DNA of 45,000 nucleotides. Origin: Mangrovibacter yixingensis (lineage in GTDB: Bacteria; Pseudomonadota; Gammaproteobacteria; Enterobacterales; Enterobacteriaceae). The first letter of the stretch is position 1, and every line of letters starts with the position of its first letter. The stretch covers positions 1 through 45,000 of the forward strand of contig NZ_JAIVKM010000014.1 of the NCBI RefSeq assembly GCF_020523985.1, given 5' to 3'. Made by a program: the position numbers and the translations under genes. Of this stretch, positions 9,022 through 16,873 are shown piece after piece. The notes below the pieces were generated by a model. That model was given only the letters and a program-made list of their open reading frames with translations. It did not search any database and was not told where the DNA came from.

Positions 9022-11736
9022 TTACTGCCAGCCATAACGGCGGGTGTAAATTCCTTTCACCAATTGTGTCAGCGCCATATATCCGGCGAGGATCCCCACC
9101 AACCACGGGAAGTAGCTGAGTGGTAACGCCTGTAATTGCAGGTACGAAGCCAGCGGAGAGAACGGCAGCCACAACCCGACACTCATTACCACCAGCGTCA
9201 TCGCCATCAGCGGCCATGCAGCACGGCTTTGCAGGAAAGGTACCCGGCGGGTACGAATCATATGCACAATCAGCGTTTGTGACAGCAGGCCAACCACGAA
9301 CCAGCCAGACTGGAACAACGTTTGTGCTTCCGGCACATTGGCGTGGAACACAAACCACATCAGGCAGAAGGTCAAAATATCAAAAATGGAGCTGATTGGG
9401 CCAAAAAACACCATAAACCGCCCCAAATCTGCCGGGTTCCAGCGCTGAGGTTTCTGAATTTGCTCGTCATCCACGTTATCGAACGGAATGGCAACCTGGG
9501 ATACATCGTACAGCAGGTTCTGAATCAGTAAGTGCAGCGGCAACATCGGCAAAAAAGGCAGGAAAGCACTGGCAACCAGCACGCTGAACACATTGCCAAA
9601 GTTAGAGCTGGCCGTCATTTTGATATACTTGAGCATGTTGGCAAACGTGCGCCGCCCTTCAATAACACCCGCTTCCAACACCATCAGGCTTTTTTCCAGC
9701 AAAATAATATCAGCGGCTTCACGGGCGATATCCACGGCACCATCAACAGAAATACCAATATCGGCTGCGCGTAACGCCGGAGCATCGTTAATGCCATCGC
9801 CCATAAAGCCCACTACATGGCCGCCCTGGCGCAGCAGGCGCACAATGCGTTCTTTATGCAGTGGTGTCAGGCGGGCAAACACCACTGTATTGCGCGCCAG
9901 TTCTGCCAGAGACTCGTCATCCAGGGTTTCAATGCTGCCCCCCGTGATAACATCACCCGGCTCCAGGCCCACTTCACGGCACACTTTCGCGGCAACCAGT
10001 TCGCTGTCGCCAGTCAGAATTTTGACCGTGATTCCGCTGGCATGCAGAGCTTTCAGTGCCGGTGCGGTGCTCTCTTTTGGCGGGTCCAAAAATGCGATAT
10101 AGCCATCCAGAATCAAATCAGATTCATCAACCCGGCTGTAATCCCCTTCCCGTGCTACCAGGAACTTGCTGGCAACAGCCACTACGCGTAGCCCCTGGCG
10201 ATTCAGGTCATCCGTAACCCGGCGGATTCTCACCAGCAACGCATCGCTAAGCGGTACAATCTCTTCGCCCTGGCGCACATGAGTGCATACATCCAGCATT
10301 TCCTGTAATGCCCCTTTGCAAATCAGCAGGTGTGCATCCGGCGTTTCACTTACCACCACTGACATACGGCGGCGCTCAAAATCGAACGGAATCTCATCCA
10401 CTTTATGCCAGTGCTCAACATTTGCCCGGGCCTGGAATTCGTCCACCCGCTCCAGCACTGCTGTATCCAGCAAGTTTTTCAGGCCGGTTTGGTAATGGCT
10501 GTTCAGCCAGGCAAGGTGTAAAACCCGGTTGCTGACTTCCCCGGCCACATCCGTATGGGTTTCCAGAATGATTCGGTCCTGAGTCAGAGTACCGGTTTTA
10601 TCGGTACACAGGATGTCCATGGCACCGAAGTTCTGAATGGCATCAAGGTGTTTCACAATCACTTTCTGGCGCGAGAGTTTTACTGCACCACGCGCCAGTG
10701 TGGAAGTGACAATCATCGGTAGCATTTCAGGTGTCAGGCCAACGGCTACAGATAATGCAAACAGTGCCGCTTCCCACCAGTCGCCTTTGGTGTAGCCGTT
10801 AATCAGCAACACAACCGGTGCCATCACCAGCATAAAACGAATCAACAACATGCTGACACGGCTGATACCTTTCTGGAACGCGTTAGGTTCATTCTCCTGC
10901 TGTGTAACCCGGCCAGCCAGTTGCCCAAACCAGGTGTTTCCCCCGGTGGCAATCACCATAGCCTGAGCTGTGCCGCTCACTACGGTGGTGCCCATAAAAC
11001 ACAGCGTGTCACTTTCCAGTGGGTTACGTTGTTCAACCTGGCGGCTGTGGGCTGCTTTTTCTACCGGCAATGATTCCCCGGTCAATGAAGCCTGGGCAAT
11101 AAACAGATCTCTGGCCTGAATAACCCGCAGATCAGCAGGGATCATGTCACCGGCAGACAACTTAACGATATCACCAGGAACCAGTTGATCGCAGGGGATC
11201 TCGCACCAGCGCGTGGTACCCAGTTCATCCACCATGCGCAATACGGTTGCTTTGTTGCTGACCATGGCTTTCAGCGCATCCGCCGCTTTGGTGGAGCGCG
11301 CTTCCTGAACAAAGTTCAGTAACGTAGAAATCGCCACCATCAACAGGATAACGCCCGTGGCAAACAGGTCTTCGGTTGAATAAGAGATGATTGCCAGCAC
11401 AGTCAGGAGCAGGTTAAAAGGGTTGCGATAACACTGCCACAGGTGAACCCACCAGGGTGTGGGTGCTTCTTCCGGTATACGGTTGAAACCATGCTGCGCA
11501 CGAGCCCGTGCTACCGCATCGGCAGCCAGCCCTTCCGGATGGCTGTTAAACACCTGCCAGAGTTCGCTTTCTGGCATTTGCGCTACTTTAAGGCACTGTT
11601 CAGCAAGGCCTTGTGGCATGGTGCCAGCCTGGTGTGTTGAACGGCTGTCCAGTAATGGGTCACGTGCCACCAGGCGGTGAGGCAAGCGGCGAATCAATTG
11701 TGAGAAGAGACGGCGAGTCATTTTTTTTACGTGCAT
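9022..11736 (-). CDS. mgtA: Magnesium-translocating P-type ATPase
   Basis: A 904-residue P-type ATPase (P3B) that imports Mg2+ through the inner membrane. The N-terminal region carries the cation-ATPase segment PWWVHLWQCYRNPFNLLL. Asp379 in CTDKTGTLT is the phosphorylated residue, followed by TGDS and GDGINDAPALR in the catalytic domain. Ten transmembrane helices fit the pattern, and the C-terminus (YFPWLVGILAGY...RYGWQ) matches MgtA. The frame is open for 36 codons upstream, but the ATG at 11736 follows GGAGGG by six bases. The leader carries mgtL and a PhoP box, so induction by low Mg2+ through PhoP/PhoQ is expected. Magnesium control inside the leader is also expected. Confidence 0.97.
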   Translation of the reverse strand: MHVKKMTRRLFSQLIRRLPHRLVARDPLLDSRSTHQAGTMPQGLAEQCLKVAQMPESELWQVFNSHPEGLAADAVARARAQHGFNRIPEEAPTPWWVHLWQCYRNPFNLLLTVLAIISYSTEDLFATGVILLMVAISTLLNFVQEARSTKAADALKAMVSNKATVLRMVDELGTTRWCEIPCDQLVPGDIVKLSAGDMIPADLRVIQARDLFIAQASLTGESLPVEKAAHSRQVEQRNPLESDTLCFMGTTVVSGTAQAMVIATGGNTWFGQLAGRVTQQENEPNAFQKGISRVSMLLIRFMLVMAPVVLLINGYTKGDWWEAALFALSVAVGLTPEMLPMIVTSTLARGAVKLSRQKVIVKHLDAIQNFGAMDILCTDKTGTLTQDRIILETHTDVAGEVSNRVLHLAWLNSHYQTGLKNLLDTAVLERVDEFQARANVEHWHKVDEIPFDFERRRMSVVVSETPDAHLLICKGALQEMLDVCTHVRQGEEIVPLSDALLVRIRRVTDDLNRQGLRVVAVASKFLVAREGDYSRVDESDLILDGYIAFLDPPKESTAPALKALHASGITVKILTGDSELVAAKVCREVGLEPGDVITGGSIETLDDESLAELARNTVVFARLTPLHKERIVRLLRQGGHVVGFMGDGINDAPALRAADIGISVDGAVDIAREAADIILLEKSLMVLEAGVIEGRRTFANMLKYIKMTASSNFGNVFSVLVASAFLPFLPMLPLHLLIQNLLYDVSQVAIPFDNVDDEQIQKPQRWNPADLGRFMVFFGPISSIFDILTFCLMWFVFHANVPEAQTLFQSGWFVVGLLSQTLIVHMIRTRRVPFLQSRAAWPLMAMTLVVMSVGLWLPFSPLASYLQLQALPLSYFPWLVGILAGYMALTQLVKGIYTRRYGWQ

Positions 11737-12026
11737 AACTATCCCTCCGTGCGCTTCACTACCATCAGTTGGCGCACAGAACAGCACCACGCAGTACCCA
11801 CAGGGTTGCGTGGCGAAAACAAAAACAACAGAGACGTCATACAAAGACGCCGCTGCATTACATATTCCAGTAAGGCAACGGCGGAAAAAGGCGTGCCTTA
11901 CCGGGTGAGGTATTTACTGGTTAAATGAGGTGCTGGATCAGGGTCCATGAATCCTCCGGCAAGGTGAAAAGAAACAGGCCTGGTGTATATCGGGCGGAAT
12001 AACCACGCAACCAGACCCATGTTCAG
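11737..12026 (-). promoter_or_regulatory. mgtA 5' leader (Mg2+/proline-responsive)
   Basis: About 290 bases separate the predicted transcription start (near 12026) from the mgtA start codon. In E. coli and Salmonella this leader couples translation of mgtL to Rho-dependent termination and folds differently with Mg2+. The conserved mgtL peptide is present. Similarity of the folded structure to the known leader was not checked. Confidence 0.6.
11898..11948 (-). CDS. mgtL: mgtA leader peptide MgtL
   Basis: A 16-codon ORF, MDPDPAPHLTSKYLTR, starts with ATG nine bases after the first base of GGAGGATTC, an excellent ribosome-binding site. E. coli MgtL begins MEPDPTPLP, so the acidic-proline start is conserved. 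In the known system these codons destabilise the ribosome or slow it when Mg2+ or proline is low, which lets transcription proceed into mgtA. Here Pro codons 3, 5 and 7 are kept, while the arginine-rich tail of E. coli MgtL is replaced by an unrelated tail. Confidence 0.85.
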   Translation of the reverse strand: MDPDPAPHLTSKYLTR

Positions 12027-12051
12027 CGCGCGTATATTACGCTTTGTACTG

Positions 12052-12068
12052 TAAACGGTACCTCAACC
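12052..12068 (-). promoter_or_regulatory. Putative PhoP box of the mgtA promoter
   Basis: On the minus strand the sequence reads GGTTGA-GGTAC-CGTTTA, a good match to the PhoP direct repeat (T/G)GTTTA with 5-base spacing. It ends 12 bases before a probable -10 TAATAT (12034-12039), the usual distance for PhoP-activated promoters. Confidence 0.7.
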
Positions 12069-12187
12069 AAGCGGAGTTGCGTTTTTCTTACTGGCTAACA
12101 CTTTTCTTGCAGGCAAACAGGGGAAATCTGGCGCGTCAGGCATTATTATACCGACGATGCCACCCCCAACCTGAAGGACGCCCAGAC

Positions 12188-13153
12188 ATGCCAGAACGCC
12201 TGACAATCAAAGATATCGCCCGGCTCAGTGGCGTTGGCAAATCAACGGTTTCTCGGGTGCTGAATAATGAAAGTGGTGTCAGTAAAAAAACCCGTGAGCG
12301 GGTAGAAGCGGTAATGCGCCAGCAAGAGTTCAGCCCGTCACGCTCCGCCAGAGCCATGCGCGGGCAAAGCGACAAAGTGGTGGCGATTATCGTTACCCGT
12401 CTGGATTCCCTGTCAGAAAACCTGGCCGTTCAAACTATGCTGCCGTTGTTTTATGAACAGGGTTACGACCCAATTATGCTGGAAAGCCAGTTTTCACCAG
12501 AGCGTGTTGAAGAGCATCTGCGTGTTATGCGGTTGCGCCATATTGATGGCATTGTGTTGTTTGGCTTTACTGGTATCAATGAAAGCGTTCTGGATAGCTG
12601 GCGTGATTCCCTGGTTCTGTTGGCAAGGGATGCGCCGGGCCTTGCTTCAGTGTGTTATGACGATAATGGCGCTATCGCACTTCTGATGCAGCAGCTCTAC
12701 CAGCAAGGCCATCGCCATATCAGTTTTCTTGGTGCCCCCCACAGCGATACCACCACCGGCCTGCGCCGCCACCAGGCTTACCTGGACAGTTGTACACACT
12801 ACCAAATTCCCTCTTGTGCCGCCCTGCCCGGCCTTGGTATGCAACAAGGTTATGACCATATCGCCGAGGTTTTAACCCCAGCCACCACGGCGCTGGTTTG
12901 TGCAACCGATATGCTGGCAATTGGCGCCAGTAAATATTTGCAGGAACAGAATATGGCTCACCTGCAATTAGCCAGCGTGGGCAACACGCCATTAGTGCGT
13001 TTTCTGCACCCGGAGATCATCACCGTAGATCCGGGTTACAACGAAGCGGGCGAGCAGGCGGCCCACCAGTTAATTGATCAGATAAACCACCAGCAGCCGC
13101 CCCGCCAGATAGTGATCACCGCGCGGCTGGCACCCGCGTTAACCACGGGCTGA
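12188..13153 (+). CDS. treR: Trehalose operon repressor
   Basis: A 321-residue LacI-family repressor of treBC; E. coli TreR binds trehalose-6-phosphate as inducer. The N-terminal helix-turn-helix is clear: LTIKDIARLSGVGKSTVSRVLNN at residues 5-27. The rest is a periplasmic-binding-protein-like ligand domain with SVGNTPLVRFLHPEI near residue 270. The ATG at 12188 follows AAGGA; the frame is open 48 codons further upstream but those codons are not conserved. It is transcribed divergently from mgtA. A palindromic operator lies before treB. Confidence 0.97.
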   Translation: MPERLTIKDIARLSGVGKSTVSRVLNNESGVSKKTRERVEAVMRQQEFSPSRSARAMRGQSDKVVAIIVTRLDSLSENLAVQTMLPLFYEQGYDPIMLESQFSPERVEEHLRVMRLRHIDGIVLFGFTGINESVLDSWRDSLVLLARDAPGLASVCYDDNGAIALLMQQLYQQGHRHISFLGAPHSDTTTGLRRHQAYLDSCTHYQIPSCAALPGLGMQQGYDHIAEVLTPATTALVCATDMLAIGASKYLQEQNMAHLQLASVGNTPLVRFLHPEIITVDPGYNEAGEQAAHQLIDQINHQQPPRQIVITARLAPALTTG

Positions 13154-13221
13154 TCCCACTGTCTGATCCCACTGGGGTTCATTGAGTAAAAGGCGATTTA
13201 TTGTGATCATCGCCCTGGTTC

Positions 13222-13233
13222 GGGAACGTTCCC
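13222..13233. promoter_or_regulatory. Putative TreR operator before treB
   Basis: The perfect 12-bp palindrome GGGAACGTTCCC has the central CG typical of LacI-family operators. It lies 83 bases before the treB start, in the treBC promoter region. TTGTGATCATCGCC at 13201 could be a weak CRP half-site. Confidence 0.7.
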
Positions 13234-13315
13234 ATTTTAACCCAATCCGAAAATAGCTACCCTGCAGTCAGGCAAAATTCGCTGATGCCTTTACCTACCT
13301 CCACAGGGATTTACC

Positions 13316-14734
13316 ATGAAAAAAATTAACCCGCAGGATATTGATACGTTGATTGCGCTGGTTGGTGGCAAGGAAAATATCGCCACCGTAACCCACTGCA
13401 TTACCCGGCTACGTTTTGTGCTGAACGATCCCGCGCTGGCACAACCCAAAACCATTGAAACATTACCGATGGTGAAAGGCTGCTTTACCAATGCCGGGCA
13501 ATTCCAGGTAGTCATTGGTACCAATGTCGGCGACTGGTACCAGGCGCTGTTGGCACAAACCGGGCAAAGTTCAGCCAATAAAGATCAGGTAAAACAAGCC
13601 GCACGCCAGAACATGAAATGGCATGAACGCTGGATCTCCCATTTTGCCGAGATCTTCTTCCCGCTGCTGCCTGCACTTATCAGCGGCGGCTTGATCCTTG
13701 GTTTTCGTAATGTCATTGGCGATGTACCCTTTCGCAACGGCGAAACCCTGGCGCAAATTTACCCGGCCCTAAAAACCCTGTACGACTTCTTATGGCTGAT
13801 TGGCGAAGCTATTTTCTTCTATCTGCCTGTGGGAATCTGCTGGTCTGCTGTGAAGAAAATGGGTGGTACGCCCATCCTGGGGATCGTGCTGGGCATCACG
13901 CTGGTATCGCCCCAATTGATGAACGCCTATCTGCTGGGTAGCCAGACACCGGAAGTGTGGAACTTTGGCTGGTTTACCATTCAAAAAGTGGGTTACCAGG
14001 CGCAGGTTATTCCGGCTCTGCTTGCCGGTCTGGCGCTGGGCATGATTGAAACCCGTCTCAAACGCCTGGTTCCGGATTACCTCTATTTGGTCGTCGTCCC
14101 TGTTTGCTCGCTGCTGCTGGCTGTATTCCTGGCCCATGCACTGATTGGCCCTGCTGGCCGCATGATTGGTGACGGTGTTGCCTTTGCAGTGCGCCACCTG
14201 ATGACTGGCAGTTTTGCCCCAATTGGTGCTGCGCTGTTCGGGTTCCTTTATGCGCCACTGGTGATTACCGGTGTTCACCAAACCACGCTGGCCATCGACA
14301 TGCAGATGATTCAGAGCATGGGCGGTACACCTGTCTGGCCTCTGATTGCGTTGTCCAATATTGCTCAGGGTGCTGCCGTTGTGGGCGTTATCCTGGTTAG
14401 CCGGAAACAGAATGAACGCGAAATCTCTGTACCTGCCGCCATTTCTGCTTTTTTGGGCGTCACAGAACCGGCCATGTACGGCATTAACATGAAGTACCGC
14501 TTCCCGATGCTGTGCGCCATGACAGGCTCAGGTCTGGCTGCTCTGTTGTGCGGTTTAAGCGGTGTACTGGCAAACGGTATTGGCGTGGGGGGCATACCCG
14601 GCATTCTCTCTATTCAGCCGCGTTTCTGGGGCACCTTCTCACTCGCTATGGCGGTCGCTATTGTTGTGCCCATTATTCTGACCACGGTGCTGTACAAACG
14701 TAAAACCCACCAGGGCACATTGCAGGCGGTTTAA
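13316..14734 (+). CDS. treB: PTS trehalose transporter subunit IIBC
   Basis: A 472-residue PTS enzyme IIBC that imports trehalose and phosphorylates it to trehalose-6-phosphate. The IIB domain (residues 1-85) carries the phosphorylated Cys28 in HCITRLRF. The IIC domain (about 105-465) is membrane-embedded and shows GVHQTTLAID and the FLGVTEPAMYG motif. It has no IIA domain and should use the glucose IIA protein Crr, as in E. coli. The start follows a GGG-containing site 7-9 bases upstream. A short hairpin in the 58-base gap before treC may lower treC expression. Confidence 0.97.
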   Translation: MKKINPQDIDTLIALVGGKENIATVTHCITRLRFVLNDPALAQPKTIETLPMVKGCFTNAGQFQVVIGTNVGDWYQALLAQTGQSSANKDQVKQAARQNMKWHERWISHFAEIFFPLLPALISGGLILGFRNVIGDVPFRNGETLAQIYPALKTLYDFLWLIGEAIFFYLPVGICWSAVKKMGGTPILGIVLGITLVSPQLMNAYLLGSQTPEVWNFGWFTIQKVGYQAQVIPALLAGLALGMIETRLKRLVPDYLYLVVVPVCSLLLAVFLAHALIGPAGRMIGDGVAFAVRHLMTGSFAPIGAALFGFLYAPLVITGVHQTTLAIDMQMIQSMGGTPVWPLIALSNIAQGAAVVGVILVSRKQNEREISVPAAISAFLGVTEPAMYGINMKYRFPMLCAMTGSGLAALLCGLSGVLANGIGVGGIPGILSIQPRFWGTFSLAMAVAIVVPIILTTVLYKRKTHQGTLQAV

Positions 14735-14746
14735 GCCTTAACTTTA

Positions 14747-14773
14747 CGGGCGGCTTCCCGCCTGTTCCTTTTT
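14747..14773 (+). promoter_or_regulatory. Hairpin between treB and treC
   Basis: A GC-rich stem (core GGCGG / CCGCC, loop CTTC) is followed by the T-rich stretch TGTTCCTTTTTG. It may act as a partial intra-operon terminator. Confidence 0.4.
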
Positions 14774-14792
14774 GATGATGCAGGAAAGCACA

Positions 14793-16457
14793 ATGACAAC
14801 AACACTGCCCTGGTGGCAAAACGGTGTGATTTACCAGATTTACCCGAAAAGTTTTCAGGATACCACCGGCAGTGGCACCGGTGACCTGGCGGGTGTTATC
14901 CAGCGGCTGGGCTACCTGCAAAGCCTGGGCGTGGACGCTATCTGGCTGACACCGTTTTATGTTTCTCCCCAAGTGGATAATGGGTACGACGTTGCTGATT
15001 ACCTGGCCATTGACCCGGTATACGGCACCATGGGCGATTTCGATAACCTGGTTGCAGAAGCCCACCAGCGCGGTATTCGCATTATTCTGGATATGGTGTT
15101 TAACCACACATCAACTGAACACGCGTGGTTCCGTGCAGCGGAAAACCCGCAAGACCCACACCGTGATTTCTATATTTGGCGCGATGGGACACCCGATACA
15201 CCGCCAAACGGCTGGCAGGCGAAATTTGGCGGCAGTGCCTGGCAATGGCATGCCGAAAGCGGGCAGCATTACCTCCATTTGTTCGCACCGGAACAGGCAG
15301 ACTTAAACTGGGAGAACCCGGCAGTACGCCAGGCGCTCCAGAAGATATGCCATTTTTGGGCAGACCGGGGCGTTGATGGCCTGCGGTTGGATGTGGTTAA
15401 CCTGGTGTCCAAACACCCTGGCTGGCCGGAAGATATACCCGGTGGCGATGGCCGCCGCTTTTATACCGATGGCCCACGCATTCATGATTTCTTGCAGGAA
15501 TTCAGCCGTGAAGTGTTTGCTCCGCGCCAGTTAATGACTGTCGGTGAAATGTCTTCGACATCACTCGAGCACTGCCGCCAGTATGCAGCACTCGATGGCC
15601 GCGAATTATCCATGACGTTCAACTTCCATCACCTGAAAGTGGATTACCCGAACGGGCAAAAATGGGCTCTGGCTGAACCGGACTTTATTGAACTGAAAAA
15701 GATTTTTACCTGGTGGCAACAGGGCATGCACAACCAGGCGTGGAATGCGCTGTTTTGGTGTAACCACGACCAGCCGCGCATTGTGTCCCGCTTTGGTAGC
15801 GAAGGCCCGTTGCGCGAAGTAGCGGCAAAAGCGATGGCATTGGCACTGCATGGCTTACAGGGCACGCCTTATATCTACCAAGGCGAAGAGCTGGGCATGA
15901 CTAACCCACATTTCAGCACTATTGAGGAATACCGCGATGTAGAAAGCCTGAACATGTTTGCCGCAGGCCAGCAACGTGGCGAAAGCAAAGAGGCACTACT
16001 GGCGGTGCTGGCCAGTAAATCCCGCGATAACAGCCGCACACCGATGCAGTGGGATAACAGTGCGCATGCAGGCTTTACCAAGGGAACCCCGTGGATAAGC
16101 GTATGCAGTAATTACCCAGAAATTAATGCCCGTGCCGCACTGGATAACCCGGATTCGGTGTTTTACACCTACCAGCAACTGATTCGCCTGCGTAAAACAC
16201 ACCCGGTGATAACCTGGGGCGACTATGAAGACTTGCTGCCCGATTCATCGGCATTGTGGTGTTACCGCCGTACATGGCAGGGCCAGCAATTGGTGGTTGC
16301 TATCAACCTAAGCTCAGAGCCGCAACATTGGTCAGGTTGTGCCTTGCCGGGTACACCAGAAATCCTGGCAGCCAACTATTCTCAGCCACCATCGCAACCC
16401 GAAGGTATAAGGTTGCGTCCCTTTGAAGCTATTTGGTGGCTGGCTGTAGAGGATTAA
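14793..16457 (+). CDS. treC: Alpha,alpha-phosphotrehalase
   Basis: A 554-residue glycoside hydrolase of family 13 that splits trehalose-6-phosphate to glucose and glucose-6-phosphate in the cytoplasm. The catalytic residues can be assigned from the GH13 motifs: nucleophile Asp200 (GLRLDVVN), acid/base Glu252 (VGEMSS) and Asp326 (NHDQPR). The N-terminal WWQNGVIYQIYPKSFQDT is typical of the oligo-1,6-glucosidase/TreC branch. I chose the ATG at 14793, which has AGGAA at the right spacing; an ATG seven codons earlier lacks one. It ends before a strong terminator and forms the treBC operon under TreR. Confidence 0.97.
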   Translation: MTTTLPWWQNGVIYQIYPKSFQDTTGSGTGDLAGVIQRLGYLQSLGVDAIWLTPFYVSPQVDNGYDVADYLAIDPVYGTMGDFDNLVAEAHQRGIRIILDMVFNHTSTEHAWFRAAENPQDPHRDFYIWRDGTPDTPPNGWQAKFGGSAWQWHAESGQHYLHLFAPEQADLNWENPAVRQALQKICHFWADRGVDGLRLDVVNLVSKHPGWPEDIPGGDGRRFYTDGPRIHDFLQEFSREVFAPRQLMTVGEMSSTSLEHCRQYAALDGRELSMTFNFHHLKVDYPNGQKWALAEPDFIELKKIFTWWQQGMHNQAWNALFWCNHDQPRIVSRFGSEGPLREVAAKAMALALHGLQGTPYIYQGEELGMTNPHFSTIEEYRDVESLNMFAAGQQRGESKEALLAVLASKSRDNSRTPMQWDNSAHAGFTKGTPWISVCSNYPEINARAALDNPDSVFYTYQQLIRLRKTHPVITWGDYEDLLPDSSALWCYRRTWQGQQLVVAINLSSEPQHWSGCALPGTPEILAANYSQPPSQPEGIRLRPFEAIWWLAVED

Positions 16458-16477
16458 TCCCACTTACTTTTCCCGTA

Positions 16478-16514
16478 TTCAGGCCAGCATGAAAAAACTG
16501 GCCTGAATTGTTTA
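16478..16514 (+). terminator. Terminator of treBC
   Basis: A perfect 10-bp stem (TTCAGGCCAG / CTGGCCTGAA) with a 10-base loop is followed by TTGTTT, 20 bases after the treC stop. Confidence 0.8.
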
Positions 16515-16655
16515 GATAATCACCATTCTAAGGACATTTTTTAAGCGCATAACAGGAAAAAATCTGAATGCTTATTTCACGTTCAGCCAGCAAGCCGCGC
16601 CATTACTTCTCCGCAAGATTTACTTTGTTCTGCATCAAAAAAAACGCAAACATGT

Positions 16656-16669
16656 TTGATGCAAATCAC
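16656..16669. promoter_or_regulatory. FNR-type site upstream of nrdD
   Basis: TTGATGCAAATCAC matches the FNR consensus TTGAT-N4-ATCAA at nine of ten specified positions. It is consistent with anaerobic activation of nrdDG and overlaps the first NrdR box. Confidence 0.7.
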
Positions 16670-16682
16670 TATATATAGACAC
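16665..16682. promoter_or_regulatory. NrdR box 1 upstream of nrdD
   Basis: The core CTATATATAG (16669-16678) with flanks matches the NrdR consensus acaCwAtATaTwGtgt. It pairs with a second box about 32 bases downstream, the three-helical-turn spacing normal for NrdR. Confidence 0.75.
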
Positions 16683-16699
16683 TAAAATGCGTTCCTCAA

Positions 16700-16712
16700 C
16701 TACATATTGTAG
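16700..16712. promoter_or_regulatory. NrdR box 2 upstream of nrdD
   Basis: CTACATATTGTAG is a near-palindromic NrdR-type box, centred about 32 bases from box 1. Repression by NrdR when dATP is high is expected. Confidence 0.75.
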
Positions 16713-16873
16713 TAATCATCTGTTATACCTTACTAAGGCCGCATTTCCGCAAGGGAAGTATTTGTGGATAAATCGAGGCAAAGACGGGAGCTTTCTGGCG
16801 TATTCCAGATACATAGCACCTTGTTTATGAACCCTTGCCTCTGTGGAAAACCTGTTTTTAAAATGGAGAGATC

